64,000 nucleotides of DNA, taken from assembly GCF_000740775.1 (NCBI RefSeq), contig NZ_JFGS01000008.1, forward strand, positions 42,036-106,035, read 5' to 3'. This DNA comes from Haematobacter missouriensis. Its GTDB lineage: Bacteria > Pseudomonadota > Alphaproteobacteria > Rhodobacterales > Rhodobacteraceae. This document shows, one piece after another, positions 25,619 through 32,854 of this stretch (the stretch's first letter is position 1; each line of letters opens with the position of its first letter). A program made the translations under genes and the position numbers. Under the pieces are notes generated by a model. The model searched no databases and was not told where the DNA came from. It saw nothing but the letters and a program-made list of their open reading frames with translations.

Positions 25619-27010
25619 ATGAACCTCGACGCCTTCCAATCCGACCTCTCCGACATTCCGCAGACCACCGATGCGCTGACGGTCAAGCGCAAGAGCCGCG
25701 ACATGACCACCGCCTTCTCTCCCATCATGCGCGATGAGCTGAAGGACCGCTTCGCCGATATGGTGATCTCTCCCCGCACGAAGGATGACGTGATCCGCAT
25801 CGCCCGCGCCGCCGCGCGTCACAGGGTGCCGCTGATGCCGCGCGGGGCGGGCACCTGCAACTGGGGCCAGGGCATCCCCCTGGCGGGCGGTGCGGTGCTG
25901 GATATGACCGGGCTTAACCGGATGGTGCGGCATGAGGGCCATACCGTGCGGGTGGAGCCGGGCATGATCTGCCATGACATCGACCGCGCCACGCAACCCA
26001 AGGGGCAGGAGCTGCGGATGCATCCCTCCACCCGCTATTCCACCATCGGCGGTTTCGTCGGCGGCGGGCATGTCGGTCTCGGCTCCTGCACATGGGGCAT
26101 CCTGCGCGATCTGGGCAATATCCAGCGGGTGGAGGTGATCTCCGTGGAGGAGGAGCCGCGGGTGGTTGAGCTGAAGGGGGCGGAGGTGAACCGCGTCCAC
26201 CACGCCTACGGCTCCAACGGCATCATCACGGAGCTCGAATTCCCTCTGGCCCCCGCCTATGGCTGGACCGAGGCCATCGTCGATTTCGATGATTTCCTGC
26301 GCGCCTGCGACTTCGGCATCACGCTGAACCGCACCGATGGCATCGTGCCGAAGATGGTGGCGATGAACGAATGGCGCTATGCGAAACTGTTCACCCAGAC
26401 CGGCCTTGGCGGCATCCTGCGCGACGGGCGTCACACCGTCCATGTGATGATCGCAACCCCGTTCCTGGAGGCATTCGAGAGCCTCGCGGCGGATTTCGGC
26501 GGCACCATCGTCTATTCCGGGCCGGAAGGTCAGGGCCCGTTCGGCAAGCCGCTTTACGAATATTCGTTCGGTCATGCACGGATGAACGCGATCAAGGTGG
26601 ACCCGACCTTTGTCGCCAATATCGGGGTCTTCCCCCACGACCGGCTGATGGACTCCATCGCCGCCTGCCACGAGAAGTTCCATGACCTCGGCCCGATGCG
26701 CTTCGACATGAAGCGGATGGACGGGCATCTGAGCGCGCAGGGCTCCCCGCTGTTCCACTACGAAGGGCCGGAGCAGATGGCCCGCGTCATCGAGATGATG
26801 CAGGAGGAGGGCGTCGCCGCCGCCAATACCCATACCATGCACGTGAAGGAGAACGGCATGAAGCCGGTGGATGACGCGGAGCTGGCCTTCAAGGCGGAGA
26901 TGGACCCGTGGAACCTGATGAACCCCGGTAAGATCACCGCTGCGCAATCGGAGGTGAAGGGCAAGGGCGTGGCTCTGCCCACCTCCGGCTGGAGCTACCG
27001 CCGGGCCTAG
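25619..27010 (+). CDS. FAD-binding (PCMH-type) oxidase, GlcD-like
   Basis: 463 aa. The FAD domain is at about residues 35-220, seen in ISPRTKDDVIRIARAAARHRVPLMPRGAGTCNWGQG and the following LDMTGLNRM strand, as in glycolate oxidase GlcD and related flavoproteins. STIGGFVGGGHVGLGSCTWG is a variant of the glycine-rich FAD contact. The C-terminal half is a substrate cap. AAAGGA precedes the ATG at 25619. It is 88 bp after the permease gene, and its own stop codon TAG forms part of the insertion target of MITE copy E. It likely oxidises a hydroxy acid or amine made from the imported solute. Confidence 0.88.
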   Translation: MNLDAFQSDLSDIPQTTDALTVKRKSRDMTTAFSPIMRDELKDRFADMVISPRTKDDVIRIARAAARHRVPLMPRGAGTCNWGQGIPLAGGAVLDMTGLNRMVRHEGHTVRVEPGMICHDIDRATQPKGQELRMHPSTRYSTIGGFVGGGHVGLGSCTWGILRDLGNIQRVEVISVEEEPRVVELKGAEVNRVHHAYGSNGIITELEFPLAPAYGWTEAIVDFDDFLRACDFGITLNRTDGIVPKMVAMNEWRYAKLFTQTGLGGILRDGRHTVHVMIATPFLEAFESLAADFGGTIVYSGPEGQGPFGKPLYEYSFGHARMNAIKVDPTFVANIGVFPHDRLMDSIAACHEKFHDLGPMRFDMKRMDGHLSAQGSPLFHYEGPEQMARVIEMMQEEGVAAANTHTMHVKENGMKPVDDAELAFKAEMDPWNLMNPGKITAAQSEVKGKGVALPTSGWSYRRA

Positions 27011-27160
27011 CAGGCCGCTGAAAAGGCCGTCACGTCTGCGCCGAAGCGGAAATCGTTCGCAATCCAACGAATCCAGCCGGGAATCTCCACGTCCTGATCA
27101 TTCCGAGGCAGATTTCCGGCTTTTCCAGAGCATAGGCATGAGACGCCGAACAGCAGCCTG
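27011..27160 (+). mobile_element. MITE copy E, inserted at the oxidase stop codon
   Basis: Starts CAGGCCGCTGAAAAGG directly after the TAG stop (CTAG at 27007-27010) and ends AACAGCAGCCTG. Internal GCGGAAATCGTTC and CGAATCCAGCCGG match the other copies. No matching duplication is seen on the right side. No coding capacity. Confidence 0.75.
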
Positions 27161-27465
27161 TTGCCCCCCCGTGGGCGCCGCGCGTGGCGCAGACCGGCGC
27201 CCGACCTGCCGCCCACACGGCCCGGCCTTGTGCCGAGCCGCCAACGGGCCCCGGCATGGCACTCAAAGGGATCCTGCCGCCGGCGCGGAACAGTCGGGCG
27301 CTCCTCCCTGCGGTGCCGGATGGCCCCCTCTGCCCGGCCGGTGCAGACTGCCGCCCGGCTTCCGGCCCGGTAGACCCTTCCCCGGTCATGGGGCCGAAGC
27401 AACGAACCCGCGCCCTTCCGGCGCGGCCCTGTCCTCGACCACGTCCTGAAAACGGTGATCCTGCC
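27161..27465. other. 305-bp intergenic stretch, nothing recognised
   Basis: GC-rich sequence between MITE copy E and the amidohydrolase start. Open frames through it give Pro/Arg/Ala-rich products and are continuous with the downstream gene frame only by chance. No promoter or terminator can be defended. Confidence 0.5.
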
Positions 27466-28791
27466 ATGACCTCCTTCCTCCGTCCCGGCCTTGCGCCCCG
27501 GCTGATCCGCAACGCACGCCTTCCCGTGGCGCTGGTGGAGGGGGCCCGCCTGTCCCCAGACCGGGAGGGGCTGGCGCTGGCCGATCTCCTGCTCGACGGG
27601 GGCCGCATCGCCGCGATCCGGCCAGCCGGAGAGGCGCCGACGGGCGATGGCATCGACGTGCGAGGCGGGCAGGTCTGGCCGCTGTTCGTCGATCTGCATA
27701 CCCATCTGGACAAGGGACATATCTGGAACCGCGCGCCCAATACCGACGGAACCCATGCGACGGCCGCCCGCACCGTGGCTGAGGACCGCAAAGCCCGCTG
27801 GCGGCGCGACGACGTGGCGCGGCGGTTCGATTTCGGCCTCCGTTGTGCTTACGCCCACGGCACCGGGGCGATCCGCACCCATCTGGACAGCTATGAACCG
27901 GAGCAGGCGGTCACCTCCTTTGCCGTCTTCCGCGACATGGCCGCCGAATGGCGCGGGCGGATGGCGCTGCAACCCGTGGTCATGGCGCGGCTCGACCACT
28001 ATGCCGGGGCGCGGGGGCGGGAGCTGCTGCGGCTCGCGGCGGAGACGGGCGGCGCGCTCGGCGGTATCCTGAAGATGGACGCGCCGACGCCGGAGGGCCT
28101 CGATGCGGGTCTCGACCGGCTGATGACCCTTGCCGAGGCGGAGGGTCTGGATATCGACCTGCATATCGACGAGACGGACGACCCCGCCTCCGGCCAGCTC
28201 GAACGTCTGGCGGAGGCGGTGATGCGCAACCGTTTCCGCGGCCGGGTCACGGCGGGACACTGCTGTTCGCTGTCGATGCAGAGCGATGCGGATGCCGCGC
28301 GGGTCATCGGCAAGGTGGCCGAAGCGGGCATTGCCATCGTGACGCTGCCGATGGTCAACCTCTATCTTCAAGGTCGCACCCCCGCCCGCACGCCGCAGTG
28401 GCGGGGCATCACCCGGGTGCATGAGCTTGCGGCGGCCGGAGTGACGGTTGCGGCGGCCTCCGACAACTGCCGCGATCCCTTCTTTGCCTATGGCGACCAT
28501 GACGTGATGGAGGTGTTCCGCGAGTTCACCCGCATTGCCCATCTCGACCTCGCCTATGGCGACTGGGTGGGGTCGGTCACGCGGAACCCGGCGCGGGTCA
28601 TGGGGGTGGCGCAGGGGCGCATCGCAACCGGAATGACCGCCGACCTGATCCTGTTCCGCGGCCGGGGGATGAGCGAGCTGCTCGCCCGCCCGCAGTCCGA
28701 CCGCGCCGTGCTGCGGCAGGGGCGCGTCGTTGAAACCACGCTGCCCGATCACGCGGAACTGGACTGCCTGAGCGAACCGCAACCCGTGTGA
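27466..28791 (+). CDS. Cytosine-deaminase-like amidohydrolase
   Basis: 441 aa, close to E. coli CodA in length. Metal and catalytic residues of the amidohydrolase superfamily are in place: HxH in DLHTHLDKGHIW, His and Glu in DLHIDETDDP, His in TAGHCCSLS and Asp in ASDNCRDPF. FxYGDHDVMEVF after the Asp also follows the CodA pattern. These enzymes deaminate cytosine or related rings, or hydrolyse N-alkyl groups from triazines. The start at 27466 has only a weak ribosome site, but it precedes the first conserved strand (LIRNARLPVAL). With the importer and oxidase upstream it suggests breakdown of a nitrogen ring. Confidence 0.9.
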   Translation: MTSFLRPGLAPRLIRNARLPVALVEGARLSPDREGLALADLLLDGGRIAAIRPAGEAPTGDGIDVRGGQVWPLFVDLHTHLDKGHIWNRAPNTDGTHATAARTVAEDRKARWRRDDVARRFDFGLRCAYAHGTGAIRTHLDSYEPEQAVTSFAVFRDMAAEWRGRMALQPVVMARLDHYAGARGRELLRLAAETGGALGGILKMDAPTPEGLDAGLDRLMTLAEAEGLDIDLHIDETDDPASGQLERLAEAVMRNRFRGRVTAGHCCSLSMQSDADAARVIGKVAEAGIAIVTLPMVNLYLQGRTPARTPQWRGITRVHELAAAGVTVAAASDNCRDPFFAYGDHDVMEVFREFTRIAHLDLAYGDWVGSVTRNPARVMGVAQGRIATGMTADLILFRGRGMSELLARPQSDRAVLRQGRVVETTLPDHAELDCLSEPQPV

Positions 28792-28833
28792 CAGGGCGTG
28801 AGATGCGAACTGCTCCCCCGACATCAGGACGAC

Positions 28834-28880
28834 CGCAGCCCGGCCCCAGTCCCGGCCCGGTCCCGGCCCGGTCCCGCTCC
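28834..28880. repeat. 11-bp tandem repeat, about four units
   Basis: CCCGGCCCGGT-like units follow one another (CCCGGCCCCAGT, CCCGGCCCGGT twice, CCCGCTCCCGT). It lies 40 bp after the amidohydrolase stop in noncoding DNA and is followed by the 17-18 bp array. Confidence 0.6.
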
Positions 28881-28917
28881 CGTGGCTCCTCGCGGGGACA
28901 CCGCCACGCTGAACCGC

Positions 28918-29034
28918 CGCCCGTATGAAACGCCTGCTTGTATCAAACCGCCTGCCTCTATGAACGACATGCCCGTATGAACCGGTTGTCCATATGGAAA
29001 CCGCCCGCCCGTATGGAAACACCTGCCCGAAACC
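28918..29034. repeat. Iteron-like 17-18 bp tandem array before the ferredoxin gene
   Basis: A core TATGAAAC (variants TATCAAAC, TATGAACG, TATGAACC, TATGGAAAC) recurs at 28924, 28941, 28959, 28976, 28993 and 29012, with a degraded seventh near 29029. Spacing is 17, 18, 17, 17, 19 and about 17 bp. Each core is preceded by a GCCCG/GCCTG-like word. Period is not a multiple of three, so it is not coding. It ends about 10 bp before the ferredoxin ribosome site. Confidence 0.65.
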
Positions 29035-29055
29035 AAAACCCTAGGAGGACCGTCG

Positions 29056-29400
29056 ATGCTGATGACACCCCCCGCCGCGCTTACGCTGCGGCTGACCTTC
29101 GTGACGCCGGACGGCCCGCGTGCCGTCACCGCCCGTTGCGGCACCACACTGATGGAGGCCGCGCGAAACGCGGGGCTTCCGGGTATCGTCGCTGAATGCG
29201 GCGGGGCCTGTGTCTGTGCGACCTGCCATGTTCATGTCGCGCCGGAATGGCAGGCGGTGACCGGCACGCCCTCGGCGACGGAGGCGGAGATGCTGGATTT
29301 CGCGGTGGATGCCGATGAGAGCTCCCGCCTGTCCTGCCAGATCCGGCTGACGGCGCGGATGGACGGTCTCACCGTGCGCGTGCCGGAGCGCCAGGCATGA
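29056..29400 (+). CDS. [2Fe-2S] ferredoxin, adrenodoxin/putidaredoxin type
   Basis: 114 aa. Cluster ligands are Cys in ECGGACVCATCHVH (C-x5-C-x2-C) and a distant Cys in RLSCQI. TTLMEAARNAGLPGIVAECGGAC is the family signature. GGAGGA lies 7 nt upstream of the ATG. These ferredoxins pass electrons to P450s or other monooxygenases, or to oxidoreductases; no partner monooxygenase is in this window, so the acceptor is unknown. The stop overlaps the next start by ATGA. Confidence 0.93.
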   Translation: MLMTPPAALTLRLTFVTPDGPRAVTARCGTTLMEAARNAGLPGIVAECGGACVCATCHVHVAPEWQAVTGTPSATEAEMLDFAVDADESSRLSCQIRLTARMDGLTVRVPERQA

Positions 29401-29831
29401 GCAGGCTGACACTAGAGCAGGCGGACCGGCTGGCCAGCCATGCCCTTGCCGAAGGACGCAGGCGGGGGTTTGCCCCACTCGCCGTCGCGGTGCTGGATCA
29501 GGGCGGCAACACGATCGTCGCCAAGCGGGACGACGGCGCAGGCCATCTTCGCATCGCCATCGCGGAGGGAAAGGCGTGGGGGGCGCTTGGGCTCGGCCTC
29601 AACACGCGGGACATCGCGGCGCTGTCACGCCAGATCCCGCAGTTCGTGGCCGGTCTCGCCGCGACATCGGGCGGGCGGGTCCTGCCCTCTCCCGGCGGGG
29701 TGATCCTGAGGGCGGGGGAAGAGGTTCTGGGCGCCATCGGCCTGTCGGGCGATACCGGCGACAATGACGAGATCTGCGCTCTCGCCGCGCTGGAGTCCGA
29801 AGGGCTGACGCCCCTGCCCGCCCGGTTCTAA
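29397..29831 (+). CDS. GlcG/HbpS-like heme-binding family protein
   Basis: 144 aa, full length for the GlcG/HbpS (DUF336) family. The family pattern is visible in PLAVAVLDQGGNTIVAKRDDGAG, the middle helix and the C-terminal GEEVLGAIGLSGDTGDNDEICA. Members bind heme or cobalamin, or are found beside catabolic oxidases. It is translationally coupled to the ferredoxin gene. Its stop codon TAA is also part of the CTAA target of MITE copy B, which abuts the gene with no spacer. Confidence 0.9.
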   Translation: MSRLTLEQADRLASHALAEGRRRGFAPLAVAVLDQGGNTIVAKRDDGAGHLRIAIAEGKAWGALGLGLNTRDIAALSRQIPQFVAGLAATSGGRVLPSPGGVILRAGEEVLGAIGLSGDTGDNDEICALAALESEGLTPLPARF

Positions 29832-29994
29832 CAGGCTGCTGAAAAAGTCCTGAAGTGTCATGCCTGCGTGCCGGAAATCGGAAAACCGGCCCGGAAACGC
29901 CGGAAAGTACATAGTCTTCCGGCTGGATTTGGTCAGATTGCCAAGGATTTCCGCTTCAACACGGGTCAGAAAGCCTTTTTCGGCAGCCTTCTAA
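29828..29994 (-). mobile_element. MITE copy B with CTAA duplication
   Basis: 159-bp element (29832-29990) in the orientation opposite to copies A, C and E. It has ends CAGGCTGCTGAAAAAG and CTTTTTCGGCAGCC, and CTAA flanks both sides (29828-29831 and 29991-29994; TTCTAA if read longer). YTAR duplications are characteristic of the IS5 group. The left CTAA includes the TAA stop of the preceding gene. No open frame of use lies within. Confidence 0.8.
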
Positions 29995-30009
29995 GCGGGA
30001 CGCCGCCCC

Positions 30010-30100
30010 CGCCCCGCGCGCGGGTGGAGGCCCGGAGGCTGTCGCTCAGGGCCCCTCCACGGGCAGGATCGCCCGCCCCGCGCGCGGGTGGTGCCCGGAC
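30010..30100. repeat. Two copies of a GC-rich motif, 64 bp apart
   Basis: CGCCCCGCGCGCGGGTGG occurs near 30010 and 30074 with unrelated sequence between. Core and spacing recall the CRISPR-like array at 2728-3462 in the opposite orientation. Two copies are too few to call an array. The remainder of 29995-30227 holds nothing I can name. Confidence 0.4.
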
Positions 30101-30227
30101 CTGTTCGGAGGCTGCCTTGACCGCCTCCCGCCCACAGCCTAGCATCCCCTGACGTCCGTCCGGGCGTCCGGCGCGGAGAGAGGCGCCGGAGGGGGAGAGA
30201 GGGAGGATCGGCTTGCAGGGCAAGGCG

Positions 30228-31907
30228 ATGACGGCCGCAGAGGCCCGCGAGTTCACCTGGAACATTCCGGCAAGGTTCAACCTCGGCACGGCTGTTTGCG
30301 ACCATTGGGCCGCGCGCGATCCCGCCCGCACTGCCATTCTGGAGGTGGGGGAGGACGGCACGGCAACGGCGCATGACTATGCCACCCTGCTTGCCCGGAG
30401 CGCCCGGCTGTCGCATGCGCTCGCCCGTCGCGGCATCGCCCTTCACCGTCCGGGAGAGGCGGGCGACCGGGTGGGAGTGTTGCTGCCGCAGTCACTGGAA
30501 ACCGCGCTCGCCCATATCGCGGTGATGCGGATGGGCGGCGTGTCCCTGCCGCTCTTCACGCTGTTCGGGCCGGAGGCGCTTCTGCACCGGCTGCGCGACT
30601 CGGGCGCGCGGGCGGTGGTGACCAATGCCACGGGGCTGGGCCTGCTGGCAGGGATCGTCGGAGAACTGCCGGACCTGCGTCTCGTGCTCTGCAAGGACAA
30701 GCCGGCGGACGCCTCCCTTCCCGGGGTGGAGGTGGTGGATTTCGATGCCGCCTGCGCGGGAGAGTCGGACAACTATCCCGCCGCCGACACGGGCGCGGAT
30801 GATCCCGCCGTCATCATCTATACGTCCGGCACCACAGGCAGTCCCAAGGGAGCGCTGCATGCCCACCGCGTCCTGCTCGGCCATCTGCCGGGGGTGGAGG
30901 TGAGCCACAACCTGTTCCCCCAGCCGAGAGACCGGATCTGGACGCCAGCGGACTGGGCATGGATCGGCGGACTGCTGGATGTGCTGATGCCGGGGCTTTA
31001 CCATGGGGTGACGGTGGTCGCCTGCCGCTTCCGCAAATTCACCGCGCAGGCCGCCTTCGATCTGATGCGAAACCACGGCATCCGAAACACCTTCCTCCCC
31101 CCCACAGCGCTGAAACTGATGCGGCTGGAGACGCCCCCCGCCGGGCTCGCGTTGCGCTCGGTGGCAAGCGGGGGCGAACCGCTTGGCGCCGAATTGCTGG
31201 ACTGGGGGCGGCAGGTCTTCGGCACGACCATCAACGAATTCTACGGCCAGACGGAATGCAACATGACCGTCTCCTGCTGCATCGGAATGGAAGAGCCGCT
31301 GCCCGGGGCCATGGGCCGCGCCGCGCCGGGCCACACCGTGGCGGTGATCGAGGGCAAGACCGGGGCCGCCCTGCCCATGGGGGAGGAAGGCGATATCGCC
31401 GTCCGCGCCCCGGATCCGGTGATGTTCCTCGGCTATTGGCGCAACCCGGAGGCTACGGCGCGCAAGTTCGTTGACGGGCCGGGGGGCACGGGGCGCTGGC
31501 TGCTCACAGGCGACAGGGGCAGGCAGTTGCCGGACGGCCGGTTCGTCTTTGTCGGGCGCGATGACGACGTGATCTCCTCCGCCGGCTATCGGATCGGCCC
31601 GGCCGAGATAGAGGACTGCCTGCTCACCCACCCCGCCGTGCATCTGGCCGGCGTGGTCGGCCAGCCAGACGCGGTGCGGGGCCATATCGTTGCGGCCTTC
31701 GTCACGCTGGCGGAGGGGCACGCGCCCTCTCCCGCGCTGGCGGAGGAGATCGCGCGGCATGTGGGGCGGAGGCTCGCCGCCTATGAATACCCAAGGCGCG
31801 TGCATTTCATCGACGACATGCCGATGACCACGACCGGCAAGATCATCCGCGCGGACCTCCGCCATCGGGCGGAGCGGCTGGCGGAGGAGGAACGGCAGCC
31901 CGTCTGA
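30228..31907 (+). CDS. Acyl-CoA synthetase (AMP-binding, medium/short-chain type)
   Basis: 559 aa. The P-loop is IIYTSGTTGSPKGALHAH, the A5 motif FYGQTECN, GYWRNPEAT follows, and the catalytic Lys is in MTTTGKIIRADLR at the C-terminus. N-terminal FTWNIPARFNLGTAVCDHW is like that of Acs/Acsm-type medium-chain ligases. ATG at 30228 has GGCAAGG close by; a TTG at 30213 with GGGAGG 7 nt upstream is a credible alternative that would add five residues. It probably activates the product acid of the upstream pathway. MITEs flank it on both sides. Confidence 0.92.
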   Translation: MTAAEAREFTWNIPARFNLGTAVCDHWAARDPARTAILEVGEDGTATAHDYATLLARSARLSHALARRGIALHRPGEAGDRVGVLLPQSLETALAHIAVMRMGGVSLPLFTLFGPEALLHRLRDSGARAVVTNATGLGLLAGIVGELPDLRLVLCKDKPADASLPGVEVVDFDAACAGESDNYPAADTGADDPAVIIYTSGTTGSPKGALHAHRVLLGHLPGVEVSHNLFPQPRDRIWTPADWAWIGGLLDVLMPGLYHGVTVVACRFRKFTAQAAFDLMRNHGIRNTFLPPTALKLMRLETPPAGLALRSVASGGEPLGAELLDWGRQVFGTTINEFYGQTECNMTVSCCIGMEEPLPGAMGRAAPGHTVAVIEGKTGAALPMGEEGDIAVRAPDPVMFLGYWRNPEATARKFVDGPGGTGRWLLTGDRGRQLPDGRFVFVGRDDDVISSAGYRIGPAEIEDCLLTHPAVHLAGVVGQPDAVRGHIVAAFVTLAEGHAPSPALAEEIARHVGRRLAAYEYPRRVHFIDDMPMTTTGKIIRADLRHRAERLAEEERQPV

Positions 31908-31932
31908 GGAGACCCGCCGTCTGATGTGACAG

Positions 31933-32134
31933 TTAGCAGGCGGCTGAAAAAGGCTTTCTGGCCCCTGTTGGAACCTGGCCCGTGTTGGAACCCGGCGCGT
32001 GTTGGAACGGAAATCCTTCGCCATCTGACGAAAACCAGCCGGAAATCTCTATGCTTCCGGGCGTTTCCGGGCCGATTTTTGCGACTTTCGACACATGGGC
32101 ATGACGCTTCAGCACTTTTTCAGCGGCCTATTAG
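31933..32134 (+). mobile_element. MITE copy C with TTAG duplication and internal 17-bp triplication
   Basis: Element 31937-32130 begins CAGGCGGCTGAAAAAGG and ends CACTTTTTCAGCGGCC, flanked by TTAG on both sides. It is about 40 bp longer than other copies because a 17-bp unit with TGTTGGAAC is present three times (cores at 31966, 31983 and 32000) where copy A has one. A further left-end repeat, CAGGCTGCTGAAAGAG, follows directly at 32135. Confidence 0.8.
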
Positions 32135-32415
32135 CAGGCTGCTGAAAGAGCATTCCGAGTTTACACTGAGGCGGAGACTTTCCGCACCTTCTTGAAGAGC
32201 GCCCCGAAATCGCAAGTTTTGACGCGGAAGCTGACCGATTTTCCTGCTTTCAATTCAAGCTGGGTCGATGTCCGGGCCTTTTCATCAGACTGTGATCGGC
32301 GGCGGCCTTGCGCCGGGGCTGCCGACTGAGCTGCCGACGGGGCGGCGGTCGAGGCGGCATTCGGATCAGCGATCGGGGCGGCAGCCCGGTGGGATGCTTC
32401 AAAGCCGTGTCCTGA
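32135..32415. other. Segment between two MITE ends; no gene supported
   Basis: About 280 bp lie between the extra left-end repeat at 32135 and MITE copy D. A reverse-strand frame of 101 codons (32161-32466) has a Ser/Ala/Pro-rich start inside copy D and a basic C-terminus (LELKAGKSVSFRVKTC). I cannot assign it. It may be a fragment captured between two elements, or the interior of a longer decayed one. Confidence 0.35.
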
Positions 32416-32571
32416 CAGGCTGCCGAAGAAGTTATGACGTCTCATGCCTTGGACCTGGAAATCCAAAAATCGGCGCCGGTACGCACGAAATCTCTGGATC
32501 TCGGGCTGGCTTTCGCCAGATGGCGAAGGATTTCCGCTCCATCACCGGCACAAAGCTTTTACAGCAGCCTG
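32416..32571 (-). mobile_element. MITE copy D
   Basis: Begins CAGGCTGCCGAAGAAG and ends GCTTTTACAGCAGCCT, and contains the GATGGCGAAGGATTTCCGCTCC block in the same orientation as copy B. No target duplication is visible, so the edges have drifted or recombined. Confidence 0.7.
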
Positions 32572-32854
32572 CCCAGGTCTTTTGCCGTTGCCGATCTTCA
32601 TGCGCCTGCGGTGTGGGACATCGGCCCATGCGCTGAAAGCTTGACCAGACAGCCTGCGACCGGACGGTTTTGACCGAGCGCAAGCCTTCCCCCCCGGCCT
32701 GATCGAGCCGTCGCGGCAGAGGCGCAGCCGGGGTTCAGCAGGTCCTGGTTTCCTGCCGCAACCGCGAGAACCTTGCAGCCCGGCCCGTTGCCGTCCGAGC
32801 CGCCGCGGGCTGCACGCCAACCGCGCGGTTGGCGTGGCCCCGGCCTGCGGGGGA
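32572..32854. other. 283-bp intergenic stretch downstream of the efflux gene
   Basis: No gene seen. The only clear structure is the 20-bp palindrome at 32815-32834, described separately. Confidence 0.45.
32815..32834 (-). terminator. 20-bp perfect palindrome after the outer-membrane factor gene
   Basis: CGCCAACCGCGCGGTTGGCG lies 21 bp beyond the stop of the leftward NodT-type gene. It would fold into a strong RNA hairpin at the end of the lipid-transport operon, but lacks a T run, so termination is only likely, not shown. Confidence 0.35.

Noticed and set aside
32161..32466. 101-codon reverse frame with a basic C-terminus faintly like an HU-type tail
   Set aside because: Starts inside a MITE, low-complexity N-terminus, and the resemblance is too weak to call.
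27007..32571. MITEs as parts of an intact insertion sequence
   Set aside because: No transposase coding region lies between any pair of ends; copies are about 150-195 bp and noncoding.
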